Source of the DNA: Rebecca billardiae RCC1528
Taxonomy: Eukaryota; Haptophyta
Reading direction: 5' to 3'
DNA length: 64,000 bases
Assembly (NCBI GenBank): GCA_965240325.2
Contig: OZ251228.1
Coordinates: forward strand, 2,232,001-2,296,000
This document shows positions 1 to 9,637 of the stretch, piece after piece. The translations under genes were made by a program, and so were the position numbers. The notes below the pieces were generated by a model. The model was not told the DNA's origin. It saw only the letters and a list, made by a program, of their open reading frames with translations, and did not search any database. Numbering within the stretch: the first letter of the stretch is position 1; each line of letters starts with the position of its first letter.

Positions 1-407
1 ATTCGTTCGATCGTGCGATGCCGAGCCCGAGCACGGTCCCAGCAGTGCGAGGAATGCTGATTTTTTCGACTGCAGGTCTTTGCTCGCGCCTGATACTTCC
101 TCACGACGCGCCGAGGGACGGCTGTATACCTAGCCGTACTGACTCGCAGTCTAGGCTGCCCGCAGCTCGCCGGGGGCCCGCCGCCGGGCGGCCGCAGGGC
201 CCGCGGGCGCGGGTCGCCCTCGGTCCGCAGCCTGTCGCGCCGTCGGGCTGTCGGCGGCGGCATCGTCGCGGGCCGCATTGTATGAATTCACCGTTCAGGC
301 GTCCAGCACGCCCTACGAGGCGTGTTCACTCATATGCACTGCAATTGCACCGTACTACGTCTACTGTCGTATTGCCTCTTAATGAGGCGCTAGCAGCAGT
401 TCAGCAC
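1..407. other. intergenic sequence, no gene seen
   Basis: GC-rich sequence downstream of the minus-strand membrane-protein gene. The open frames here have arginine/proline-rich shadow composition and no recognisable motif. No repeat or RNA gene was seen. Confidence 0.4.
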
Positions 408-2954
408 TCACTGCAGCGTCGCACGGTGATGAGGAGGAGCGCTGGCACCAGACGAAGCCTGGTCTGGCCGCTTGCGCATGCCGTTCGAGCCACTGGCGGG
501 AGCGGTGGTGGCCACTGCGCCGGTCTGGGTGGGCTGAGAGGCGGCAGCCGTGGCCCTGTCCTGCTCGACCATGGCAGCGAGGTATTGGCGGTCACGCATC
601 GAGAGCAGTGGCATGGTCTTGCCGTGCAGGTTGTACGCGGTCGACTTGGCGTGCACCAGGATGCGGTCGAGCGGCGGCACGACAAACGGCAGGAAGGGGA
701 GGGCGAGCATGCCGTACAACACGCGCGCCCAGTAGAGGAGCGAGCGCTGCCGCCAGCCGGAGGTCGTGACGAGCGCGTGCAGCGCCAAGATGCCCGCTAG
801 CATGAAGCACACCAAATCGTACGCCAGCATCGGCCGCAGCGCGCCGCCGCGCTGCAGCGTGTACGTGAGCCAGCCAAAGCACGTGTCCCGGTCGTGCGCG
901 ATCTCCTCGAGCAGCAGCCGCGTCTCGCCCCGCTGGTACCCGCCGCCCTTCCTGCCGTCAGCGGGCCTGTCCGCGCCGGCTCGTCTGTGCTGCGAGGACG
1001 CGTTCTGCTCCGGCTTGCCGCCCGCAACGGCGACGCTTCCCCGGCCCCCTGTCTCGGTCGATCTGCGGTGCTCGCTGCTGCCGCCTCCGCGCTCGAGGTC
1101 GGGGGCTGTGCCGGCGTGGTTGAGGCTCTTGCGCCCCCAGCGCCGCGGCTCTGGCTGCGGCGGCGCGGGCTCGGCGGCGCGGGCGGGGCTCTTGCGCCCC
1201 CAGCGCCGCGGCTCTGGCTGCGGCGGCGCGGGCTCGGCGGCGCGTGCGGGGCTCTTGCGCGCCCAGCGCCGCGGCTCCGGCTGCGCCTCCGCCCGCGCGG
1301 CGCTGCGCTCGCGCTGCTCCTCGATGGTCGCCGCCTTGACGAGCCGCTGCCGCTCCTCCTGCTCGAGCACCGCGCCGAGCGCGCCCTTCTGCCGCGAGAA
1401 GGGCAGCAGCAGGAACGCGCCCCACACGAGCAGCACGTTGAGCGTGAACGCCACGTTCTCCCACATGAACCCGTAGTACATGCCTGGCGCGCCGCGGCTG
1501 CTCATGTGCTCGCACGTGTCGTGCGCGGCGCAGTACTCGATGCGCACGCCGCCGATCAGCCCCGACATCGTGGCCGAGAGGAACTGGAACCCCTTGAACT
1601 CGAGGATGAACTGCGTGAGCTGGTACTCGTCGTGCTTGTCGCGGAAGAGGAAGAGCGCGAGGAAGGTCATCGGCTGCACGCCGTACACGGGGCAGAGGAA
1701 GCACGCCATCAGCGGCCAGTACAGCCAGAGCTTGATCTGCGCCCAGAAGGAGCGGTCGTACGGGTACAGCGTGTACAGCACCGCCGCGCGCACCTTGCGG
1801 TACGGGCTCGGCCACCACGGCAGCGGGCTCATCGCCTGCCGGATGCGCCGCAGCTCGGCGCGCCGCTTGAGCTGCGCGTAGTACGTGTTCTCGAGCAGGA
1901 TGCCCGCCAGCAGCTCGCGCTCCCACTCGTTCCACGCCCAGCGCGTGAGCCGGCCGATCCGCGCGCGCAGCAGCTCGGGCATGTCCGCGTCAGACGTCAT
2001 CAGCTCGATCAGCGAGCTGCCCGCCTGCTTGAGCCCGCGCATCGCAGAGATCTTGACAAAGTCGTCCGCCAGCCGCTCGGTCGCTGTCACCGTCGTGCGC
2101 TCCACCTTCGGCTTGGGCGGCGCCGAGCTGGCGGTGAGGCCGAGCGCGGCGAGCGCTGCGTTGAAGTAGCCGCCCTCGTCGCCGTCCGTGGGGCGGCGCG
2201 GCGAGAGCAGCTGCGCGGGCGCGACGTACACGAGCACGGGCCACACGCACCGGCCGAGGGCGCACACGAGCGTGAGCAGCAGCACGATCACGAGGATCAG
2301 CGTGAACACGTCGACCGGCGTGCCGAGCGGGGCGACGAACTCACCCAGCGCGCCCTCGACGCGCGAGGTCCAGCCCCAAGACTCGGGCCACTTGAACTGC
2401 AGCCGGTCCTCCACGAAGATCGCGGTGGCGATCTGGTTGGACTCCGCGGCGAACGCGAGCACGACGATGCCCGTGACCGCGCAGCACGTGACCAGCATGC
2501 AGAAGCTCAGCAGCAGCTGGCGTGGGAGCTCGCGCGTCCGCATGCGCTCGACCTCCAGGCCACGCAGGTGCTTGTGTCGCTGGAAATGCGCCTTCTGCTC
2601 CTCGTGGCGGTGCAGCGCTGCGGAGCGCGAATGGCGGCTGTCGGCAGGCACGGCCGACGAGGAGCTGCCGGAGCGCGGCCGCGTGGAGGGCACGGCCGAT
2701 GACGAGCTACCCGTGCGTGGCCGCGCGACCTTCATCCAGTCCAGCCCACCGCCGCCGCCCGCTGCTGGTGGCGCCGCCGGGGCGATTGCGTCGTTCGTCG
2801 GCGGCATTGAGGGCGCGCGTGAAAAGCGGATGCTAGGTCGCCCCGCTCCTGCAAACCGCGGCCACCAAGAAGCCGATGAGAACGACGATGATGAACGACG
2901 ACGAATGTTCCTACAGTAATCGGGTGCATGTCCGGGTAAGACACTAAGACTCAT
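408..2954 (-). CDS. multi-pass membrane protein, family not recognised
   Basis: A single open frame of about 848 residues. I place the start at the first ATG (2954); an ATG at 2807 (MPPTND...) is a credible alternative that drops a basic Ser-rich leader. After a low-complexity N-terminus there are hydrophobic segments around residues 150-172 and 215-245, a cluster around 405-520, and two more near the C-terminus (for example LAYDLVCFMLAGILALHALV). The region between membrane clusters holds an Arg/Pro-rich, apparently cytosolic linker with three copies of an EPRRWGRKSPARAAEPAPPQ-like repeat. Aromatic-rich stretches such as RDKHDEYQLTQFILEFKGFQF and AYNLHGKTM look conserved, so the gene is probably real. 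I cannot name the family; channel, transporter or scaffold are all open. It is divergent from the formin gene. Confidence 0.75.
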   Translation of the reverse strand: MSLSVLPGHAPDYCRNIRRRSSSSFSSASWWPRFAGAGRPSIRFSRAPSMPPTNDAIAPAAPPAAGGGGGLDWMKVARPRTGSSSSAVPSTRPRSGSSSSAVPADSRHSRSAALHRHEEQKAHFQRHKHLRGLEVERMRTRELPRQLLLSFCMLVTCCAVTGIVVLAFAAESNQIATAIFVEDRLQFKWPESWGWTSRVEGALGEFVAPLGTPVDVFTLILVIVLLLTLVCALGRCVWPVLVYVAPAQLLSPRRPTDGDEGGYFNAALAALGLTASSAPPKPKVERTTVTATERLADDFVKISAMRGLKQAGSSLIELMTSDADMPELLRARIGRLTRWAWNEWERELLAGILLENTYYAQLKRRAELRRIRQAMSPLPWWPSPYRKVRAAVLYTLYPYDRSFWAQIKLWLYWPLMACFLCPVYGVQPMTFLALFLFRDKHDEYQLTQFILEFKGFQFLSATMSGLIGGVRIEYCAAHDTCEHMSSRGAPGMYYGFMWENVAFTLNVLLVWGAFLLLPFSRQKGALGAVLEQEERQRLVKAATIEEQRERSAARAEAQPEPRRWARKSPARAAEPAPPQPEPRRWGRKSPARAAEPAPPQPEPRRWGRKSLNHAGTAPDLERGGGSSEHRRSTETGGRGSVAVAGGKPEQNASSQHRRAGADRPADGRKGGGYQRGETRLLLEEIAHDRDTCFGWLTYTLQRGGALRPMLAYDLVCFMLAGILALHALVTTSGWRQRSLLYWARVLYGMLALPFLPFVVPPLDRILVHAKSTAYNLHGKTMPLLSMRDRQYLAAMVEQDRATAAASQPTQTGAVATTAPASGSNGMRKRPDQASSGASAPPHHRATLQ
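1115..1290. repeat. in-frame tandem minisatellite, about 63-bp unit, three copies
   Basis: Three consecutive near-identical units, each beginning near a gcgcccccagcgccgcggct-like block, lie inside the minus-strand membrane-protein gene. The unit length is a multiple of three, so the array encodes repeated EPRRWGRKS/ARAAEPAPPQ segments. The third unit is more divergent. Confidence 0.8.
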
Positions 2955-3163
2955 CAATTATAAGTTTTCCTAGAGGACTTGGTACGTAGGAGATATCCCT
3001 ATCAGATATCGATCTTTTCATTTCTTTTGAGGTCTTTCGGCCTCAGTTGGCGACGAGAACTCCTGGTCGTCAGGCTGCACCGGACACGCAAGGTCTCGGT
3101 CTTGAGCCGCTGGCTGCCCGCTGCCGCCCGGGCTGCTCGTGGGCTGCAGCCCCAGCCCGATCG

Positions 3164-4605
3164 ATGCTCGCCCGGCTGGGCAAGCGCCATGAGGCGGCAT
3201 GGGGCCTGCTCGCCGTCTCGGACGGCCGTTCGACGACTTCGCACCAGCTCAAGGGGCGCGTCTTCACCATCGGCCGCAGCTCGACCTGCTCGCTGCCGCT
3301 GCGCAACAAGGTGACCATCTCGGGCGTGCACTGCAAGCTCACGCTGGAGCCGCCCGAGCCGGACTCGGAGAGCGGCGAGCTCTTCGAGAACGGCGCGGAG
3401 CCTCGCGTGCTGCTCGAGGACTGCTCGAACAACGGCACGTGGCTCAACGGCCGCCGCCTCTCGCGCGGGCTGCCCGTCGAGATCCAGCAGGGCGACATGT
3501 TTGCCGTGCCCACCGGGCAGAACGCGCGCGACGGCGCGGGCGAGATGCTCAACTTTGTGTTCACGGACACGCGCTCGAATCTGCGGCCGCAGAGCGGCGG
3601 GCAGCCGGCGGTCGCCGCCGACTTCGCCATCAGCGTCGAGCTGGACGCCTCGGACGACGGCGTGTCCACGCCGCGCACGGGCTCGACCGGCCGGCGCACG
3701 CAGCCGATCGAGGAGGACGCGGTCGGCGCGTCGCTCAACATGCTGATGGTCGCGCCGACGCCGGCGGGGCTGAAGACGCTGACGAGCACGCTGCAGCGCG
3801 GGCAGCTCGACCTCGCCCTCTTCGTCGAGTCCGACGGCGCGGGCGCGCTGCTCGACGTGATCGCTGAGGCGGGCGCCTCCTCCAAGAAGTCCGCCTTCCA
3901 GTGGGACCTGCTCTCGTCGTCGCTCACCGCGCTGAAGGAGCTGCTCGACACGCCGGCGGGCGCGTCGAGCGTGCTCGGCACGCCGCGGGTCGCCGCGACC
4001 ATCGCCTCGCTGCTCGACGAGCGCGACGCGCGCGTGCGGCTGAAGGCGCTCGAGATCTTGTGCGTGCTGGTCGTACTCCGCGAGGACGGGGGCGGCGGCG
4101 GCGGCGGGGGCGGCGCGCGGAGCGGGCACGCGATCGTGGACGCGGCGCTCCGGCGCCGAGGCCGGCTGTCCCTCTCCGCCTTCCTCGCCGTCGAGGACGA
4201 CTCCTCCTGCCTGCTCAAGGCGCTGTGGCTGGCGAACAGCCTGGTGGCGCTCGCGCCGTCCAACGCCGCCGCGCGCGCCCTGCGCAGGGAGGTGGCGGTG
4301 GGCGGCTGGTGGTCGCGCGTGAGCGAGCGGCTCGACGGCGTGGACGGCGGCACTGAGCAGCTGCGCGCGTGGGAGCAGTCCGCGCTCGCCTTCGTCGAGG
4401 AGGAGGACGCGGAGGAGGCTGCTGGCGGCTCGGCCCGCCGCCCGCCGGCCGTCTCGACGTCGCCGCAGCAGACGCTTGGCGGCAGCCTCAAGAGGGCGGC
4501 AGAGTCAGTGGCGGCGGCCGTGGCGAGCTACGCGCCAGCCTCGCCGCGCTCGAGCAAGACGCCGTCGCCCGCGCAGGCTGCGCCGCCGAAGCAGCAGCAG
4601 CAGCC

Positions 4606-4643
<38 letters not shown>

Positions 4644-4711
4644 TGCCGGCCGCTGCCGCGGCGGCAAAGGCCAAGGCGGCGGCGAGCAAAGGTGCGGCAG
4701 CCGCTCCGCCG

Positions 4712-4742
<31 letters not shown>

Positions 4743-4837
4743 TGCCCGGCAAGGCGGCTAAGGGCGGAGCGGCGCCTCCGCCGCCACCGCCGCCGCCACC
4801 GCCGCCGCCACCGCCGGGCGGCGCGAAGGGTGGCGGC

Positions 4838-4871
<34 letters not shown>

Positions 4872-6331
4872 GCGGCGCAAAGGGTGGCGGCCCGCCGCCG
4901 CCCCCACCTCCGCCCGGGGGCAAGGGCCCGGCGGCGCCGCCGCCGCCGTCCGGCCCGCCCGCGCTCAAGCCGCTGCACTGGTCGAAGCTGCCGCCGGCGA
5001 AGGTGCGCGGCACGGTGTGGGACAAGCTGCCCGACCGGCTCCCCGCGAGCACGGCCCTCTTCGACGAGGCGGAGCTCAAGCGCCAGTTCGCTCCGACCAA
5101 GACGGTGGCGCGCGCGCCCAGCGGCGCGATCGCCGCGGGCGGCGCCGGCGCGGGCGGCGCGGGCAGCGGCGCCGTGCTCGACCTGAAGAGGCTGAACCAG
5201 ATCAACATCACGCTCAAGAAGTTCCGCCGGCCGTTCGACGAGGTCCTCGACGCCGCGCTCGGCTGCGACGAGGCCGTGTTCGGCGCGGCCGAGGACGTGC
5301 TGCGGCTGCGGGACTGCTTGCCCACCGACGACGAGCGCTCGCGCCTCGAGGCGCGCCCCGCCGAGACGCTCTCGGAGGCGGAGCGGGTGGCGGTGCGGAT
5401 GGCGCAGGTGCCCAGGATGAGCGAGCGCCTCGAGTGCTTCGCCTCGAAGCTCAACTTCGAGACGCGCGCGGAGGAGGCGCGCGCGCAGGTGCGCGCGCTC
5501 TCGGACGCGGCCGAGGCGGTGGTCGCAGACCCGGTGGTGCCGCTGCAGCTGGCGACCGTGCTCGCGGTCGGCAACGCGATGAACGCGGGCTCGTTCCGCG
5601 CGGGCGCGGCGGGGTTCCGGCTGGACGTGCTGGCGAAGCTCTCCGCCGTCAAGGCGACGGCGGACGGCGAGGCGCTCACGCTGCTGCACTTCGTCGCCGA
5701 GGCGGTGCGCGCGCACCTCGCCGCCACGCCCGACGGCGCGCGCGACGCGCGGCACGAGAAGACGCTCGACGTGCTCGAGCGGGTGCGCAGCACGAGCGTG
5801 GCGGACGTGCAGTCGGAGGCGGAGGCGCTGCGCCGCTCGCTCGAGGCGATCGAGGACGAGTACCCGCGCCACCGCAAGCCGTACTCCAAGGCCGACCTCT
5901 TCAGCGCCAAGATGAAGGCCTTCCACGAGCTCGCGCGCAGGCAGATGAGCGAGATCTCGTCGCAGGTGGACGGCATGGCCAAGGCGCTGCGCAAGGCGGG
6001 CTCGTACCTCGCCGGCGAGGAGGCGTCGTCCGAGGCCGAGGCGGCGGAGGCGCTGCAGCAGCTCCACGCGTTCTGCGTCAGCCTGCGCAAGGCGACCAAC
6101 GACAACGAGCGTAGGCGCAAGATGCGCGAGCGGCAGGCGGCGGCCAAGGCGGCGCCCAAGCCGGGCGCGCGCGGCGGCGGGCGCGGCCAGGCGGCGGACG
6201 CCGCGGCCGCGCTGCCGGGCGCGCACGGGCCCGGCGTGGCCAGGCAGATCTGGAGCACGATGCAGCGCGGCGACTTCGAGCAGCTCAAGCGCACGGAGCA
6301 GGCGAGCCAGCCCACGACGGTGCGGGGCTGA
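3164..6331 (+). CDS. FHA-domain formin (FHA-FH1-FH2 actin nucleator)
   Basis: Predicted 1055 residues from the first in-frame ATG. Residues about 30-110 form an FHA phosphothreonine-binding domain: FTIGRSS, SGVHCKL and NNGTWLNG carry the usual GR, SxxH and NG signatures. A helical, armadillo-like Ala/Leu-rich region (about 190-430) may serve as an FH3/GBD. An FH1 domain with four long polyproline runs (about 480-595) should bind profilin-actin. The FH2 domain starts at LKPLHWSKL (about 600) and runs to about 980, with the lasso tryptophan, KRLNQINITLKKF (equivalent of KRxxNxxI) and GNAMNAGSFRAGAAGFRLD (equivalent of GNxMNxGTxRGxAxGF). The C-terminus is basic and could be a DAD-like tail. Known formin role: nucleation and processive elongation of unbranched actin. 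The FHA fusion is unusual and suggests phospho-dependent targeting (inference). Confidence 0.93.
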
Positions 6332-6976
6332 TGCGGGTCGCGCCCCGACCGGAGCAGGCATCACCGTCCGTCCGTCGTCTGCGCCAGACTCTGGGCCATC
6401 ACTGATGGTATACAGTGCCATGGTGGCTGCGATCGCAGCGGCTCGGCGATCAGCGCATGCAGCAGCGAACAGATGTTTTCAAACGCATGCAATTAAGACT
6501 ATAAGTCAGAATCAGTGGTTGTCAGCAATAATAATCAATATATATATATATATGTTATAAATCATTTATTTATTCAGCTGAATTTTGTCGGATGACGCGC
6601 CGATGATGACTGAACAGTGAACTACGCCTACGCCTACGGCTACCCTGGTGAGTGAGCCTGGAGGCGGCGCGGCTTCATTGAGACATCGAGTCACGCAGCG
6701 GACGACGTCAGACAGATAGTGCCAGTTAAGTGGGCCAGTACCGTCAGTTGTCACAGCGGTCCGCGGTGTCACGGTCAATTCGCTCGGTCAATGCGACAAC
6801 GACGACGACGAGTAAGTCTGATGATCGCCAGATTCGACTATGTTTTCGCCATGGGCCACGAGCGGGCGGGCGGGTAGGTGGGCGGGCCCATGGCAAATGC
6901 GGCATGGGCGGGCCATGGGCGCACCATCACTGGAACACATGGTCATGGAGCTGGCAGCACCCGCGTGGTGCGGCGC
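6332..6976. other. convergent intergenic region with AT microsatellite
   Basis: Lies between the 3' ends of the formin and F-box-like genes. It contains a short (TA)n tract around 6538-6553 and a locally AT-rich stretch to about 6580. No coding sequence could be supported. Confidence 0.5.
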
Positions 6977-8242
6977 TCAGAGACCCATGCGGACGGCGGC
7001 CGCCTGCTTGCCGATCGGCTTGCGGATCCACCGGAGGAAGTCGGGCGTGGTGGCCTCCATGTTAAAGTTGAGCTCCGCCTTGCGCAGCTTGCCGCTTGCA
7101 AACGCGCGGTACCAGTCCTGGATCGAGCCGCCGAGGATCTTGGCGCGGTGGCGCGTGTTGCGCCGCAAGGCGTTGAGGCTGTCGTCGCTGGAGGGCTCCT
7201 CGCTGGACGAGTCCTCGCTGCAGGCCTCGCCCCACGCGTCGTCGTCGTCATCGGGCAGCGTCAGCCCAAAGTCCTGGTACATGTCGAACGGGCGCAGGCA
7301 CGACACGTGCGTCTCCTGCCACGTCGAGCCGCCCTCGCTCGTCGGCGCGCGCGCGTGCACGCCGTCGTGCGTCGCCACCTGCGTGTGGTGCACGCAGTAG
7401 AGCTCGACGAGCTGCTGCGTGCGCGGGTAGAAGGTGTGGATGCAGATGCCCGGGTTGGTCCACGCCGCGAGGTCCTGGCCGCGCGGGTCGTCGTACAGCA
7501 GCGCGCCCGCCCGGCGGTGCTCGACCGCCTCTGCCCAGTCGAGGTACAGCTCCATGCGGCTGGCCGGCATGGGGTCGTCGACCGGGATGACGACGAGGGG
7601 AAAGCCGCTCACCTCGCAGAGCAGGTAGAGCGGCTCGGTGTCGCTGCTGCGCGCCACGCGCATGTTCGGGCCCTTTCGCCACGCCGTCTCCACCGTGTGC
7701 GCAAAGCCCGCGTCCCGGTGGGCGAGGGCGCACAGCCTGGACACCGCGCTCGGGCTCGTGTGGCACACGAGGTCCAGGGCGAATGCACGGTGGTCCAAGA
7801 TCTGGCCGATCACCCCTTCGCGGCCCAGGCTGGGCCATGCCGCGAGGCACGCCGCGCGCCACGCGTCGCGCTTGGCGTTCACAAGCGACCGCCACACGCC
7901 GCACACCCCGCCGAGGCGGCACAGGTCCACCAAGTTGGCGCCCCGGACGAGGTAGCTGATGACCGTAGATACGCAGCGGGACGGGGTGCTGAGGGCGGCA
8001 CACGCGGCGCGCTGGGCCCGCTGCTTGCCGCGCGCGCCGGCCGTGGCCGGGCGTGCGGCACGCTTGCGCTCGGCGCACGCCCTCTTGCGTGCGCACGCCG
8101 CGCGCATCGCACTCGACGAGGCGTGGCGCGCGGCGGTGCGCGCGATCCGGGCGTGCCGTGCGGCGGCGGCGTATATGTCGACCACGGGGTCTTCGTTGTC
8201 ACTGGCGCTCTCGTCGTAGTCACCATCGTTGACCAACGTCAT
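6977..8242 (-). CDS. F-box-like protein of unknown specificity
   Basis: Predicted 421 residues from the ATG at 8242. After an acidic start and an Ala/Arg-rich basic stretch, the segment VISYLVRGANLVDLCRLGGV...CGVWRSLVNAKRDAWRAACL...WPSL has the spacing of an F-box (leucines, VC..W, later Trp). Members of that family recruit substrates to SCF ubiquitin ligases through Skp1. The C-terminal half has a compact, non-low-complexity domain (for example LYLLCEVSGFPLVVIPVDDP and AGALLYDDPRGQDLAAWTNP) and ends with WYRAFASGKLRKAELNFNME, which I do not recognise. An acidic/Ser-rich linker lies between. It is transcribed in the same direction as kdsA, 360 bp upstream of it, and converges with the formin gene. 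Confidence 0.7.
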   Translation of the reverse strand: MTLVNDGDYDESASDNEDPVVDIYAAAARHARIARTAARHASSSAMRAACARKRACAERKRAARPATAGARGKQRAQRAACAALSTPSRCVSTVISYLVRGANLVDLCRLGGVCGVWRSLVNAKRDAWRAACLAAWPSLGREGVIGQILDHRAFALDLVCHTSPSAVSRLCALAHRDAGFAHTVETAWRKGPNMRVARSSDTEPLYLLCEVSGFPLVVIPVDDPMPASRMELYLDWAEAVEHRRAGALLYDDPRGQDLAAWTNPGICIHTFYPRTQQLVELYCVHHTQVATHDGVHARAPTSEGGSTWQETHVSCLRPFDMYQDFGLTLPDDDDDAWGEACSEDSSSEEPSSDDSLNALRRNTRHRAKILGGSIQDWYRAFASGKLRKAELNFNMEATTPDFLRWIRKPIGKQAAAVRMGL

Positions 8243-8602
8243 CGGGCACCGCAGCGACGACGACGACGACAACAACGTGCCGGTTCTTATTTTCAGATCT
8301 CGCTTTCAAAAAGAAATGTTCCGCGCTACGTCTCCAGCAGGATCGCGCTTCAGCAGCTCAAGGCCGCGCTCAAGCTTTACGATCGCGGCGCAGGCTATGA
8401 CAGTATGCTCTGCCACCACCAACGCCGACTTCGTGTCGACGATCGGGCACCTCCGCCGACGAATCAGGAGACCCGCGTCGTCCTACCTGTGTCGTTAAAT
8501 CATAGAATCAGAATGGGTATCCCGGCCCATCATTCATCAACGGCCCCGCAACGGGCCAACCGCCGGGAGTAGTGAGTATAAACTGCGCGCTGCTGACCAG
8601 CC
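8243..8602. repeat. intergenic region carrying a dispersed repeat copy
   Basis: From about 8335 to 8506 the sequence matches, in reverse orientation and at roughly 80% by eye, the stretch at about 36092-36296. Shared blocks include cagcagctcaaggccg, cttcgtgtc, acgatcgggcac and gacgaatcaggaga. It has no supported coding function. Confidence 0.65.
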
Positions 8603-9475
8603 TCAGCTCGAGTCGCCCCGCTTCTCGGGCGAGGCGGCCTCGCCCCGCCATCTGCTCGCGCGGGCAATCTCCGCCAGCTCGCGCACGAGCGGCTCGAGCG
8701 CGTCGAGGGGCCACTGCACGGCCGCGTCGCTCAGCGCCTCGGCCGGCCGGTCGTGCGTCTCGATGAAGAAGCCGTCGACGCCGACGGCGGCGGCCATCCT
8801 CGCGACGGTGGGCACATGCTCGCGCGAGCCGCCGGAGACGCTCGAGTCCGACGAGGGCGGGCGCTGCACCGCGTGCGTCGCGTCCATCACCACGAGAGCG
8901 CCCGGGGCAGCGGTGCGCATGCGCGGCAGGTTGCGGCAGTCCACGACGAGGTCGTCGTAGCCGAAGAAGGTGCCGCGCTCCGTGAGGAGTACCGTGTCAT
9001 TCCCTGCGTCGCGCAGCTTGCGCGCCGCGTGCCCCATCACCGCCGCCGAGGCGAACTGGCCCTTCTTCACGTTGACGGGCAGCCCGGAGCGCGCGGCCGA
9101 GACGAGCAGGTCTGTCTGCCGGCAGAGGAAGGCGGGGATCTGCAGCACGTCGACAGCCTCGGCGACCATGGAGACGTGGCCAGGCTCGTGGACATCCGTG
9201 AGCACGGGCAGGCCACTCGCGCGGCGCACGTCCTCGAAGACGCGCAGTGAGGCGTCGAGGCCGAGCCCACGCCGGCTTTGGACCGACGTGCGGTTGGCCT
9301 TGTCGTACGAGGACTTGTACACGACGGGTACGCCTACGCGCGCCGCGAGACTGGCCAGCCGCTCGGACATGCGCAGGGCGTGGTCGCGCGACTCGAGCGC
9401 GCACGGCCCGGCGATGAGGAAGAAGGGTGCTGCATCACGCAGACGAGCGAAGAGCGCGCCCGGCGGCGCCGCCAT
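8603..9475 (-). CDS. kdsA: 3-deoxy-D-manno-octulosonate 8-phosphate synthase (KDO-8-P synthase)
   Basis: A 290-residue enzyme of normal family length, starting at an ATG. It condenses phosphoenolpyruvate with D-arabinose 5-phosphate to KDO 8-phosphate (EC 2.5.1.55), the first committed step to KDO. Family signatures in order: LIAGPCALESRDHAL, VVYKSSYDKANRTSVQS, LPVLTDVHEPGH, LQIPAFLCRQTDLL, VNVKKGQF, LTERGTFFGYDDLVVDCRNL, VVMDATHAVQRP, GFFIETHDRP, ALSDAAVQWPL. The Cys of AGPCALES, the His of DATH, the Glu of IETH and the Asp of LSDA match the four metal ligands of metal-dependent (Aquifex-type) enzymes; plant and E. coli forms have Asn in place of Cys. No transit peptide is visible, so it is probably cytosolic. 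It is divergent from an RWA-like acetyltransferase, fitting a cell-surface polysaccharide role. Confidence 0.96.
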   Translation of the reverse strand: MAAPPGALFARLRDAAPFFLIAGPCALESRDHALRMSERLASLAARVGVPVVYKSSYDKANRTSVQSRRGLGLDASLRVFEDVRRASGLPVLTDVHEPGHVSMVAEAVDVLQIPAFLCRQTDLLVSAARSGLPVNVKKGQFASAAVMGHAARKLRDAGNDTVLLTERGTFFGYDDLVVDCRNLPRMRTAAPGALVVMDATHAVQRPPSSDSSVSGGSREHVPTVARMAAAVGVDGFFIETHDRPAEALSDAAVQWPLDALEPLVRELAEIARASRWRGEAASPEKRGDSS

Positions 9476-9637
9476 GCTGCTGAGTTAACTTAGCCCGTGA
9501 CCCCGTGAGCGTCGTCGTCTGAGCGAGCGTTTCATGGCGCGCTTTTCTTGGCTCATGCCTCCATCCTGCGCGTCCAGCGTGCGCACCACCTGCTGATTCC
9601 GCGCGGGGGCGTTAGGTCGCTCACGCCCGCTGGGCTG
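9476..9637. promoter_or_regulatory. divergent promoter region shared by kdsA and RWA-like gene
   Basis: 162 bp separate the ATG codons of the two head-to-head genes. No TATA or CCAAT element is obvious. The shared interval makes coordinated transcription plausible, but that is inference from layout only. Confidence 0.45.

Noticed and set aside
1-800. Plus-strand 260-codon frame at the left edge
   Set aside because: Pro/Arg-rich, overlaps the 3' end of the membrane-protein gene, and no motif.
4505-6421. Minus-strand Gly/Arg-rich frames opposite the formin
   Set aside because: Formin FHA, FH1 and FH2 motifs are unmistakable on the plus strand.
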